From assembly GCA_028023455.1 (NCBI GenBank), contig JAQFVV010000283.1:620001-684000 (forward strand): a stretch of 64,000 bases of DNA, written 5' to 3'. Source of the stretch: Epiperipatus broadwayi. Lineage: Eukaryota; Onychophora; Udeonychophora; Euonychophora; Peripatidae. Both the position numbers and the translations under genes were made by a program. Position 1 is the stretch's first letter, and each line of letters starts with the position of its first letter. Below the pieces are notes generated by a model, which saw only the letters and a program-made list of their open reading frames with translations, was not told where the DNA came from and made no database searches. This document shows positions 1 through 10,750 of this stretch, one piece after another.

Positions 1-76
1 TTACTTTCAATAAATGGACTTGGTCAGATTACAATTTTACCTTGATCGAATTCAGCATTTATTGCTGTATATATAT

Positions 77-490
77 TGTAACGGGATGGGGTAATATGGC
101 GGTCGTCCCTAGGATGATGGCAAATCATCATCACTCCAAGTTCAAAATATGTCATATAATTTCAAATTTAAATTTAAAAGTAATAAAGTAAAATATTGAA
201 GTTCAGAGATATTAAAGTAAGGTAGATAGATATTCTAAAAACATATTTAAGCAATTTTATATATTATAAGAGCATACGATCAAAAGATTTCTGAGAGATC
301 AACCAGCTATAGATCAGTTACTCCTTAGAGCAACTAAAAGTCTCATTAATCATACATCAAACAGCATTATCAGTATACTCAAGAGAAATAATCATTCATC
401 ATCATGAAAGATCAACAATCAAATGAATAAATCAACAATCTATCTACTAAAAGTTTTTGTCTGGGTTTATTTTCTCATTTTCCCATTACT
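77..490. mobile_element. possible solo LTR (Gypsy-like ends)
   Basis: The left end reads TGTAACGGGA and the right end TCCCATTACT, which is the imperfect inverse of the left (expected TCCCGTTACA). TGTAACGGG is also the first nine bases of the better supported LTR at 8928-10444. The interior is AT-rich without an ORF. Both flanks are TATAT-rich, so a target-site duplication cannot be judged. This is a weak call; it could be a chance match or a truncated LTR. Confidence 0.28.
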
Positions 491-1445
491 TTATATATAT
501 ATAGTGCACACGCTATATTATTGTGTGTGCCATATAACAGACCTGTTATAATATATAATCAATGACAGAAACAGACCAACAGATGATGCTCAATGAATCT
601 GATTGCTGCCATTAAGGAGGGGGCCTGATTATAAATTGGCAGTCAGTTTGGTGATAGTCAGGCAACAATGGATATTATACAGATTACTCCATATTTGATT
701 ACAAAAGCAGTGACACATATTTGTGGATGAAGTGGAAGCTGCTAGATACCATGCACCACATGAGGCAAGCTCCCCTGTTAAAACTGGAAGTAGTAGTTTC
801 AGACAGGTGTCATGATATTCTTTGCTTCAATAGTAGAATGACAACTAAATGTTATATTTAGCCTGCAGTACAAATGGTGTATCAGATGTTTATGTAAATA
901 TATATTGTATATGATCTCTGATTATTAAGATTGATTGGTCACAGATAAACACAACACACCATAACAAAACCAGTTTTTCCAAGAAAAATGATATGTGTTT
1001 GTGGTAATATATATATATATTAAATCAGTAGTAATTATAAAGAATAATAGGGGAAAGTTTTGTTAAATTTAGATAGCAAATTAATTAGAAAAAAAAAAGA
1101 GACAAAAATTAGTAAAGATTGTTTTGGATTCTATAAATAGACTATATTGCCTTGCCATAGTTTGGCGCAGTGGTGAGTTCTTGATCCATAAGTCATTACT
1201 TCTAATACTCAGACTTCTTACAAACGCATGAGCAGTAAGACATTTGATAATTATTTTGAGTAATAGACTATATTTAGAAAACGATTAACTTTTCTTATTT
1301 GTTCAATATTAATGTTTAATAAATCCAGTCTTAAGAATGTTGAAATTAATTAAAATTTAATTAAGAAAACATCTCTGTGATTAAAGGATTACCCCAGAGA
1401 AGAATAAATTGCCTTGAAGAATAAAAGATTTTTACTTTTCTTCCA
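491..1445. other. no gene seen
   Basis: AT-rich sequence with short TA microsatellites. A stretch near 1158-1235 begins with a pol III A-box-like string (TGGCGCAGTGG) but has no clear B box. No convincing coding signal was found. Confidence 0.5.
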
Positions 1446-1714
1446 GGCTTTGATAAGTACAGCTACTGTGGAGCTGAAAAGCTGCTAATGTATTGAAATT
1501 ATCAGGCAAAGGAAGAACAGGAAATGGAAGCCATTTCATTCCTAAAGCAAGAAAACAAGTTTATTAAAGAATGGTGTACACTCAACTCTTCACTATTGTT
1601 TTAGCCATAGACAGGAACAACTGGTGTGGAATTGAAGATCCACTAAGTGAAGTTTTCATCAGCAATGAAAGAGCTGGAGATGACAGCAATATAGCTTCAG
1701 AAGTGAGAAACCAG
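1446..1714 (+). other. coding-like patch, possible exon or decayed exon
   Basis: A good acceptor (polypyrimidine then TTCCAG) precedes 1446. The following sequence is richer in GC and reads like protein in one frame (FDKYSYCGAEKLL, then after a stop QAKEEQEMEAISFLKQ). From about 1605 a second frame is coding-like (IDRNNWCGIEDPLSEVF and AGDDSNIASEVRNQ), again preceded by an acceptor-like TTGTTTTAG, and it ends at CAG|GTGTAA at 1714. Internal stops and the frame change suggest a pseudogene or two alternative exons. I do not recognise the protein. If 1605-1714 is an exon it ends in phase 0, which is compatible with the exon at 29669, but nothing links the two. Confidence 0.3.
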
Positions 1715-2193
1715 GTGTAAAGGAATCTTCAATATCCTTCTGATCTTTATTATTATTTCAATTAGATTGTGGACATAAAGGCATAATCACAAATTATAAA
1801 TTAACTGAGCATAAATCTTCATTGTGTTTATTCACATTTATATATTAAATGAACTCATTGTTGTCTGTGTTTAAAAATACAAAATCTTCCTTTGATTCAG
1901 ACTTTGTGTTTCTAAGTATAGACAGTGTTGTACACATATTCAAACATGGGTTTGTATTCATTTATTATATTTGAGTTGTAATCAGCATTATACATTCATT
2001 GATTTATAATTATATATATATAAATTAGTAATTATTGTTTGTACATAGTCAGTTAATATTGATGTAGTATCAAATCAAGTTGTAATTATTTTATCATCTG
2101 TAGATCTATGCACTCAATTAAATGTATTTATCTATGGGGACTTCTCAAAGTAGTTGAGCTTTATTCAGTTAACTGTCTGCCTAACCTATAATG

Positions 2194-3370
2194 CAGTGTT
2201 TCTCAAATGGTGTGCTGTGGCACATTAGTGTGCCATGAAAATCTTCACTAGTATGCCATGAAATCAGTTCAGATTACTAAATAAATATATAATTGTCAGG
2301 CCTCATACTTTGGTGAAACCAGAGCCTCTATCTACACAGCTGTCTCAACATATATATTCATACAACAAAGCACTCACAGACCCAACTTGTAACTCAGTTT
2401 TCACCCAGCATCGCATCTCAGCAGGGCATGATTGCAAACCAATTGATCCTGTGGTTGTTTTCAGAGAACGCCATGACTTAAAAAGTCAAAGAGGCTTACT
2501 TTATTGCTAGGCGCAATGACACCATCGACAGAAAAGACACGTGCTACAATATATCCAAGAAATGAAATACATAAACTCATTTGCATAAATTTGCATTACT
2601 CATGTTGTTAGTTACAATATGACTATGAGGGCTGTGTCCCTTGATAGTGCTCACCCATACTTGCATTATTGTTTTAATATATAAAGAATTTTAAAAAGGC
2701 AGCTTTGTGTGTTTATGCATCTTTAGCGCAAATCATACTTATAAATAAATAATTATAATTAACACAATTTAAAATTAATTTTTAGCTTATCCAAAAATAA
2801 ATGTAAGAAAATTTGTTATGGCAAACAGAACTGAAAATGATGGCAATACTAGTAGCAGTTCTGTAGCAAATATAATTATGAATATCAGCAGTACTAGCAT
2901 GGATGAACCTCAGTCAAAGAGGTCAAAGTGAAGATTACTTAAATTTTGGTTTTGCATGGACAGGATACAAAGATTCCCTATGTGTTGTATGTGGACATAC
3001 AAAATCAAATGGTGCAATGATTCCTAGCAAACTAAAATGGCATTTGGAAAAAATTTACTCAAATTTAGTGTCCAAAGATAAAAATTATTTTGAGAGATTA
3101 ATGACAAATAGTGCCAAACAAATTCAAAAATTCCAAAAGGCAATAAGTGTATGTGATTAAGCACAAATTGTCTCCTATTAGGTACCCTAACTTATGGCAC
3201 AAAGGATGAAACCTCATTCAGTTGCAGAAATGTTAATTGGTCTCACTTGTTGTATAACGGTGAAATGTATGTTTGGCAAAGAAGCTGAAGCTGAAATAAA
3301 TAAAAATTCTTCTCTCCAATCATACGTCAGGTTATGACTGTTGCACAAATATTAACAAAACTCCTGTCAA
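2194..3370 (+). mobile_element. hAT (Charlie/ZBED-type) transposon relic with 5' terminal repeat
   Basis: The element opens with CAGTGTTTCTCAAA and a GTGTGCTGTGGCACA...TGTGCCATGA palindrome, the typical end of Charlie-like hAT elements. The reading frame at 2903-3160 matches the start of ZBED/hAT transposases: DYLNFGF, then CVVCG, a BED-finger region, and KDKNYFERL. The first BED cysteines are visible (C-x2-C), but the second histidine of the H-x-H part is replaced by Tyr (HLEKIY), so the finger is damaged. Similar protein continues past the stop to about 3370 (KPHSVAEM, CMFGKEAE) and then ends. The catalytic DDE/RW domain and the 3' terminal repeat are missing. It is a 5' fragment of a dead autonomous copy. 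Confidence 0.75.
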
Positions 3371-4944
3371 TTGGACAACAGAATTAGTGAGAAAAGAAAG
3401 GTTATACTAGTGCTATATATTTGGAGAAAACATTGAAATTATTCAATACAATCTTAATTCATTTCAGTGCTGAGCTCTCCTTGTTGCCTTTAAAAAGTGT
3501 GTTCAGTATTGAAAATCCATTGAGGTTGGGTTTACTATTTTTAGTATTTTCATATTACGCTGTCTCCTAAGCTTGGCAGCCATTTTTTTAAATAATACAG
3601 TTTCAGGGCATACAAGTATTTGTTTTGAATTTTTTTCAGTCTTATTTACCAAATATGTGTTAGTTGTTAAATTTAGAAATATTAATAAATTGATTATAAT
3701 GTAAATGCTGCTCCAAACATTGTTGTAGTTTGTTTATATTCAGAAGGTTTATTTTGGTACACTATCATTTCAGCAAAGTGATGAAAGTTTGGGATTTTCC
3801 TTTGATAGAACAGCATGCAGCGGAGTATTTCCAAAGTTATGAAATACTCCAGTTATGAAAAATCTTCATTAATAGTCATGATATAACACTTTGTTTGCTT
3901 TTTTTTTTATTTTAATATTAATAAGATGAAATCTGTGTTAGTGGGCTCAATATGACATTGCATGTACCTTAACACAGTAGAAATATTATAATTAATTTTT
4001 GTAGAAATTTTTCTTTTTTAAAAATAATAATAAAAAAAATCCTAAATATTTAAATATGACCACTTCTTGTCAGCCCTGGTGTTTTAAATATTTATTGTTC
4101 CCTTGAAAAACTATAAATAAAAAATGGCTGCCAAGCCAGGGAGACAGGATAATATGTAAGCACTCTATTTTCACTGTTTACTGCAAATATATACTATTTA
4201 TATTGACATTTCAGTGATGGAAATATAGTTTTTTAGAAGAATATTGTTTGATAGCTATTTGGCTATTATCTTCTGATTAGATTTTTTTTAAAACTGAAAC
4301 ATATTGCTAAAACAACAACGTATCAAGAAAATCTGTTAAATTATTTTTCATATTAAAAGTAGTCCTAGAAATTTGTGTAAATAACTATTAATTGTTTTTT
4401 TTAAATTAAGATCGTGAAAAAAATACCAGAATGAGAATTATGATAATTAAATTTTTTTTAAATATTATTATATAATCAAATGCAATGTAGATTCTGATAT
4501 TGAAAAAGTAAATTGGATCATTCATTAGAATTGCAGGTTGAAAGAAACAACGAACAAATTAAGGTTATTGTTAGAATAATAACCAGAGTAGGTAAACGCA
4601 CAGACCTCCAACTTTTACAAAAATAAAATGTAAAGAAATATAATTGCTTAAAGCTAATTAATATTCGAATGTAAGATATAATAAGAAAATACGTAGAAAT
4701 GTATTATCCACACACTACATTCATTTAAACAATTGTTAAAATGTTAAGTTATTGAACCGTTACAATAATACAATTTTAATTAAATTAAAGTTTGAAATTT
4801 CTTATTACTGTAAATTAATTATTGAAACTAACTTTTTTCTCAAAGCATTTAAAATTCTTTAAAGGATTTTTTTAAAAAAAAAATTGTTATAATTCTAACC
4901 TTCTTAGTAATATATATCTTTGACAAGAAAAATGTAATATCTCG
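3371..4944. other. no gene seen
   Basis: AT-rich sequence with many A and T runs. I see no exon, RNA gene or recognisable repeat. Confidence 0.5.
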
Positions 4945-5543
4945 ATATATATAATATTTAAATACAAGTATATTGTTTATACCGAATTTAAAAGTAATTT
5001 AGAAGAGATTTGAACTCTGATATTCAAATTTCCTACAACTATCCGTTTCATCTTACACAACTGATATACATGACCACATACATGTGAAAAAGAGAACCAG
5101 CAATCATCAGTTGGTCCAGATCATCTCCCATATATATATAAAATCAGTGCTGTTTTGTTTTAAGATAGCAGATCTTTATACTGTAATGGATAGATTTCAA
5201 TATTCTCCACTCTCTAACTTTTCAGCCAACTATATCATTGTAAATCTGATGATGCAATGCTCATAGCCCTTGTTGGTGCCAATATTGTTGTCAAACCCAT
5301 GTGGACTTTAAGTCACTCTGACCCTTCATTTATAGGATCTTAGTATGTGTTCATTTAAATAGACAGAAGAGGGATGGGCAGAATACAGACTGAATATGTA
5401 ATATTTAAATATGAGTGTATTGTCTATTGAACTTAATGTAATTTAGAAAGGATTTGAACTCAGACTTTCAAGTTCCCTACAGCAATCCACTCCATCTTAT
5501 ACAACTGATACACATGACCACATACATGTGAAAAAGATAAATG

Positions 5544-5591
5544 ATTTCCAATATACACATTTTGTGCTGAAACAGCACGCATCAGTTGGCC
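5544..5591 (-). ncRNA. degenerate type I hammerhead motif (F2)
   Basis: On the minus strand the order is GGCCAA, CUGAUGC, a perfect stem II (GUGCUG-UUU-CAGCAC), AAA, a short stem III (AUGUGUAU), then UUGG. CCAA and UUGG pair as stem I. Two core bases are changed (A9 to C, and G12 to A), so it should be inactive. The sibling unit at 5090-5118 keeps CUGAUGA but has lost stem III. Confidence 0.6.
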
Positions 5592-5874
5592 CTGATCATC
5601 TCCCACCCACATATATAATCAGTGCTCATTTTTATATTAAGACAGCAAATCTTCATACTTTAATCAACAGGTTTGATCTCTCACTTATAGGACATGTGCA
5701 CAGGTTGGATACGTAATATTTAAGTATAAGTAAGGGCTTTGAGCATTCTGTCATCAGATTTCTACTGATGTAGTTGGCTAAAGAGTCGATGGTGGAGAAG
5801 ATTGAACCTGTCCATTAAAGTATGAAGATTTACTATCATAAAACTGAGCACTGATTACATATGTGTGATGATCT

Positions 5875-5925
5875 AGATCAATTGATGAGGGCAAGTTCAG
5901 CATGAAATAAGTATACTGGACATTA
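5875..5925 (+). ncRNA. degenerate hammerhead motif in inverted arm (F2)
   Basis: The plus strand carries UUGAUGA (C3 changed), a stem II remnant ending in CAGCAU, GAAAU, then UAAGUAUA and CUGG. It is the inverted counterpart of the motif at 5544-5591. A second decayed copy is at 6305-6352 (TTGATTA...ATGAAATATG). Loss of C3 predicts no cleavage. Confidence 0.45.
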
Positions 5926-6440
5926 TTGATATTTTTCACATGTATGTGGTCATGTGTATCACTTGCATAAGATGGAGTGGATAGCTATAGGGAGTTTGAA
6001 AGACTAAGTTCAAATTCCTTCTAAATTATAATAAGTTCAGGATAGGCAGTATTCTTGTACTTAAATATTACATATTCAGTCTGTATTCTGCCCATCCATC
6101 TTTTGTGTATTTAAATGGACTTATTAAGGTCCTATATAGAAGGGGTATGACAACAATTTTGGCATCAACAAGGTCATTGAGCATCATCAGATTTTCAATG
6201 ATATCATTGGCTGAAGAGTTAGCCTATCCATTAAAGTTATGAAGTTTTGCTATCTTAGTATAAAGCTGAGCACTGATTATATATGTGTGAGAGATGATGA
6301 TATGAACTAATTGATTAGTGTGCATTCATCATGAAATATGTATATTGGAGATCATTTATATCTTTATATGTATGTGGTCACATGCACCAGTTCTATAAGA
6401 AGGGTCTGAGTTCAAATTTATTCTAAATATATACATATGT

Positions 6441-6756
6441 TATTGGAATATATATGTTTCATGTAGAGGTTGACTTATGCTTCAAAGTTGGGAAGCCAAT
6501 TACAGTGTTCTATAAAAATTAAGTTCGTTTGTAATGAAGCTATGAGATTGGTTTGCTTGGAAATTACAGAGGGTAAAATTCAAAAAATGCTGAAAAATTT
6601 GAAAAATTGTAATATTTTTGGAAATTAAAGTACTTCTATTTTTATATTTGCTGCAATTTTTTTATTTCACATTTGCATATACTGTAACAGTTGTTTATAT
6701 CTTTTGGTGCCTTAAGTTATGACTTGTCACTCTTTATTTTTTATAAACAAAGCAAA
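6441..6756. other. no gene seen
   Basis: AT-rich spacer between the two hammerhead repeat blocks. Confidence 0.5.
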
Positions 6757-6852
6757 GCAAAACTCCATATAGTAGTGCCACCTGTGCTAAACAGAGTAAT
6801 CAATGGATGCCAGAAGGCTTGTGCATAAAATCCCTATCTAATGCCTACTCAT

Positions 6853-6907
6853 CCAATATCCCCAGACTAGTTTCTGGCTTGTGGCCTTTGTCAGTGAGGA
6901 GCTTTGG
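6853..6907 (-). ncRNA. hammerhead motif (F1), core mutated
   Basis: Same 55-nt layout as the copy at 7310-7364, but box 1 reads CUGACAA instead of CUGANGA (G8 to A). G8 is a catalytic base, so this copy should not cleave. Confidence 0.65.
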
Positions 6908-7309
6908 ATCTGAGAGCACTGCATCTAGATCTTAGGATCTAATGCAACCCTCTAGCATCCACTTTTTATTTCTACTTAACTACAAAACTATGAGAATGAA
7001 ATTGGAAAACACAAAAAATATTTTCAATCTAAGCTCAATAGCTTATATAGTCATATGGGTCTGAACTCAGTTCAGCACCCATACATTTTGGTGTCTTTGG
7101 CTCTTTTACAACCATAGACACCACTATCCTATTAGGCAGGATTGGTGTTAAACCATTAAGCATCACATGATCACATTTCCTATACTAGTACATTAATTGT
7201 TGATAAACAGAGCAAAACTCTCCATACAGTATTGCCACCTGTGCTAAACAGAGTAATCAATCGATGCCAGAAGGCTTGTGCATAAAATCCCTATCTAATG
7301 CCTACTCAT

Positions 7310-7364
7310 CCAATATCCCCAGACTAGTTTCTGGCTTGTGGCCTTCATCAGTGAGGAGCTTTGG
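7310..7364 (-). ncRNA. type I hammerhead ribozyme motif (F1), core boxes intact
   Basis: On the minus strand the order is CCAA-AGC-UCCUCA, CUGAUGA, AGGC-CACA-AGCCA, GAA, ACUAGU, C, UGGGGA-UA-UUGG. Stem I pairs UCCUCA with UGGGGA over six positions (one G-U). After an internal loop it is extended by CCAA/UUGG; such internal loops serve in loop-loop contact in natural type I hammerheads. Stem II pairs GGC with GCC. Stem III is only two pairs (AC/GU), as in other animal hammerheads that act as dimers. The predicted cut is after C17 at 7322. One oddity is A-A at the 10.1/11.1 position, where most hammerheads have G-C. Confidence 0.75.
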
Positions 7365-7397
7365 ATTTGAGAGCACTGCATTTAGATCTTGGGATCT

Positions 7398-7799
7398 CTT
7401 TTTATTATTGTTGATATTCTGTCTGACATGCAAATTTTAAAATAAAGTGTTTATTCTTGAACTACAACCATTTTCTTATTTATTTATTTTAATGAGATTA
7501 TTCTGCATCTCATAGATGCAGGAATTTTGCTACATTGAGTGCATGTGTTGTGTTTGAGTTGTTGAAGGATAAAGGGCGCATGTGCAGTTTGAAGTGCATT
7601 TTGGATTAAGTTAGGATTTGGTTACTGAATTGTTTTTTTTTTTTTTGTGTGTGTGTGTTTGGGTATGTATTGAGGAAGTTCACATATGTTACTATACATT
7701 CAATGAGTTCAAAATGTGTTGTGTGGCTAACTAATTCTGTTACATTTATAGCAAGTTATGTTTGTTTCCAGTAAACATCACATGACAACAGTCATACAA
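7398..7799. other. no gene seen
   Basis: AT-rich and T-rich spacer with a GT microsatellite near 7645. No support for a gene. Confidence 0.5.
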
Positions 7800-10750
7800 A
7801 AAGACTACTTATATTTTGTTTGTAAAGCAAGAGATCAAGACCAAATCATGGCTCTTCATCTTTGTTGCACCACTTGTTTAACAGATTTTGCCATTTGTAG
7901 GCCAATGGTATAGAAGGAATTAGGTAATCAAGTTATTGATTGTTATTTCCACATGGTACCCTTTCTTAAAGAAGTGATTAAAAAGAAGATAACAATTAGC
8001 TACCATAATATCCCTTTTCCAGTTTGATTTGTACTATATAATTCTCCACGTGCACAATGGAGAGATGATGTAGATAAATAAGACATGAACAAATTGGTGG
8101 AACTATTATCAACTGTTTGTGAATTTATATAAAATATTCCTGAGGAACAGCACATGCTAATACAGGAGGAAATGAATGATCTTATCAAGGATCTGAAATC
8201 ATCTGAAAATAAAGCAGAACTATTGACCTTCAGGTTGAAACAGCGTTACCTCACAGAAAATGTAAAAGCCATTTACTTTCATTGCTAAGAATAATGCTTT
8301 ATGCAGGTCTATTCTGAAGAACATGATTCACTTTTTGTAATGATATCAATGATGTGGTAACTTTGAGCATCAAATATAGTCATCATGAATTGCATTTGTT
8401 ATAGATTCTTTCGAGATAAGTTGGAAGGTGGTGCTTTTTACAACAGCAATATGTTGTTTACAATTCCACCGGCATATACAACCTGAACTAGGCAAATTCT
8501 TTCAGTTGTGGATAACCTTAGGACAAGAATCAAGATTGGCATATATGTTGGATTTTGAAGTTATCACTATTTTAATGGGATTTCTGCAGGGCTGCGCATA
8601 ATTTTGTAGTGTTTCTGTAAATGGGGCAGTTGTGACAGAATAAATTGCAAGAAAGAGGACGAATCTCATTGCTCGCTACTTTCATCAGGCCTGATAAATG
8701 TAGTGTAGCAGCTGCTTGTCCTAAAGCCATCCTTCAACCCTTTACATATTAAATTTGAATTTGTAAAATAGTTTGTAAAAGCTTCTGAATGGAACAATGA
8801 TGCATTTGCCTACTTGTGTCAGCTTTTTCTAAAGATCACTACAAAGCAAACAAAGAGGAAATATGTATTGGTCCTCAATCAGACAACTACAAAAAAAAGG
8901 GGAATTTGACAGTCCATTAAAGGATAGTGTAACGGGTGTGCTCGTATACCGTATACTTATTTGTTCTTATCTTAAATAAAAAAATATCTATTTTTTCTTT
9001 ATGAAGCCAAATAGTGATAAGAAAATTCGTATTTCTCTCACAGCATATTTATGGACGTCAATCATTGACTCCAAGCGCCAAACTTACTTTTTACATAAGT
9101 ATTATGCTGGAAGAGAAGAATACGATAGTAATAGGGCCTCTCTACTAGCTCAGTACTCAGGGCGGGTGGCTAATAAACCGTAGGAAAATGTACGGGAGAC
9201 ACTCTATGCAACCAACAACGAAACTCGGATCAATCGTCTAAATTTATGAACTATATTCCATGAGTCAAATAATAAAACACACACAATACATATACCTTAA
9301 AATAACATATCTTTTATTATAATATTTTCTGCTTTTAATAAAAATATATTTCCGCACCCTTTAACATTTATATAACCCAATAAAACCTATATATGTATTC
9401 TGTGTGGACTTTCAATAGAATAAGACAAACGTACACACAGATAAAATCTAATCAGCTGTATTCAAAATGGCCTTATCTTAAAAAATATAAGTCTCTTGCC
9501 TGGTTCGTCTCCTTGAGGTTTCAGAAAACGTAATAATATTTGGAAAATAAAATATCTTAAGTTCATACTACCTGCAATTTTTGTCCGATATGATCCCCGG
9601 GGATATCAAAAAAGAAGAAAAACACATGAAATCCAGTAAAACGTACGAGACAGTTCATCCGCTTCCAGTTCATTCCGAGTCGGATCGATTCCCTTGCAAA
9701 GTTGATAGGTCTCCGGTGGTGTTCTCGGTCACCTCCGCTGGCCTCTTGAGGGGGTCCAGAAAACCCAGCACTTAAGCTTTCCCACCGTACTCATATTCGC
9801 CGTAGCCTTAATTACTCTTCTTAAAATTATATAAAAAAATTGAATATATTTTTATTTTTTTTCTCTTTGAAGACCAAAAATAATCTGACACTAGTTTAAA
9901 AAAAAAACTACATCTCACTCTCCCTGCACCTTTTCCCTTTTCTTTGTTTCGCAAACACAGTCCGTCCCCTTCTTCCCCACCATGTTGGTATAGATGGCCA
10001 GTTAAGCTAATAAGCAGAAAGAACTTTTAGCACCTTCAGGACATTTTGGCAATTAACATTCCGGAAACTTTTTACTTCAACCTTCTTTTTAATTTTCATT
10101 CAAATTCCCAGATAAGATTTTCGATGTTTAATATATTTCTTTTTTTTTCTTTTACTCACAATATCTCTTATCTTGGATCCAAAATGTATTCATACGTTCG
10201 TTTTCTAAAATTGTCTATCCACACCGCAAATACATACATATACCACTTTTATAAAAAAACAAAACGCAAATTCTCCCCCCACTCCCTCTTTTCTTACTTT
10301 AATAAAATTTTAAACATTTTCTCCCACTACAAAATAAATACTAAAACGAAATAAAATCAAATTATATGAAACTAATTTTAAACTATATCACATATGTGTG
10401 CGCCTTTCTACATTGTAACTAGGGTTTAAACCCGACTGTTTACAATAGTGAAAAAGAAGTATAAGAGGGTTTTCAAGCTGAATCCAACAGTTAGTTAGGA
10501 AATGTCAGAGCTGAAAATTTTAATTAGCTTATGGATATGAGAAATGTTCCTTCTCTTCCTTCCCATTTTATTGTTTTCACTATTATTTATAATTCACTCA
10601 GCGAAACTTTGAGGAACATTTTTTATCAAAATTTTGCAGTCACTTTGAAGCACTACAAAGGTAAATAATGTTCTACATTGTTGGCACATTTTCCTGGATG
10701 ATCAAAAGATATGTTTCAAAAATGGAAACCAAGGACAAACAAAAGGTTAT
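7800..10750 (+). pseudogene. decayed multicopy invertebrate protein gene, split by an LTR
   Basis: Fragments in shifting frames match, in order, a family I know only from uncharacterised multicopy invertebrate loci. Seen pieces are YFVCKARDQDQ, a Cys-rich stretch (APHLCCTTCLTD), DCYF, YHNIPF, a central part corresponding to the family's GDLK...LLG region (8540-8600), ACPKAILQPF (8705-8740) and IGPQSDN (8870). After 10448 the match resumes with LGNVRAENF and LKHYKGK, the counterparts of the family's FLGN and RYKGKW blocks. Many stops and frameshifts make it non-functional. Removing 8928-10444 plus one ATAG restores the codon order GAT AGT GAA AAA GAA at the junction, so the LTR inserted into an already existing gene copy. 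Function of the family is unknown to me; it may be transposon-borne. Confidence 0.6.
8928..10444. mobile_element. solo LTR, 1517 bp, with 4-bp target duplication
   Basis: The element begins TGTAACGGGT and ends GACTGTTTACA (TG...CA, with TGT/ACA inverted ends) and is flanked by ATAG at 8924-8927 and 10445-10448. TGTAACGGG starts and 4-5-bp duplications are usual for Gypsy-type LTRs. The boundaries are supported independently, because excision rejoins the interrupted pseudogene in frame. No gag or pol is present, so this is a solo LTR left by recombination. The interior has AATAAA-like signals near 9260-9350. Small open frames at 9001, 9581 and 10046 show no recognisable domain and are probably chance. 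Confidence 0.7.

Larger units (their letters stand above)
4945..6440. repeat. hammerhead repeat family F2, tandem then inverted
   Basis: Two head-to-tail units lie on the left. The same phrase (GATTTGAACTC) starts at 5007 and 5451, a period of 444 bp. From about 5725 to 6440 the same sequence runs in the opposite orientation, giving a large imperfect foldback. Shared blocks include the CATGACCACATACATGTGAAAA segment, the hammerhead region and a CAGTGCTCA...TTCATACTTTAAT segment. Ribozyme motifs are on the minus strand in the left arm and on the plus strand in the right arm. A unit of about 444 bp repeated in tandem with one hammerhead per unit is the layout of animal retrozymes. No protein is encoded; short open frames here are by chance. 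Confidence 0.7.
6757..7397 (-). repeat. hammerhead repeat family F1, one full and one partial tandem unit
   Basis: The phrase GCAAAACT(CT)CC starts at 6757 and again at 7212, giving one complete unit of 455 bp and a second truncated one ending near 7397. The same unit recurs at 34482, 53000, 53417 and, inverted, at 53834-54276. Each unit has one type I hammerhead motif on the strand opposite to this reading direction. The unit has no ORF. Size, tandem order and one ribozyme per unit fit a retrozyme. A mobilising reverse transcriptase (Penelope-like in known cases) is not visible in the window. Confidence 0.75.

Noticed and set aside
1158-1235. tRNA-like SINE head
   Set aside because: An A-box-like string is present but no B box can be found at the right distance.
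2310-2510. 66-codon open frame
   Set aside because: It lies in the 5' non-coding part of the hAT relic and matches no domain.
9001-9775. Open frames of 60-64 codons within the solo LTR
   Set aside because: LTR sequence is expected to be non-coding and neither frame has a recognisable motif.
10046-10354. 102-codon open frame, Phe/Tyr/Asn-rich
   Set aside because: It lies inside the LTR and its composition follows base bias; no domain.
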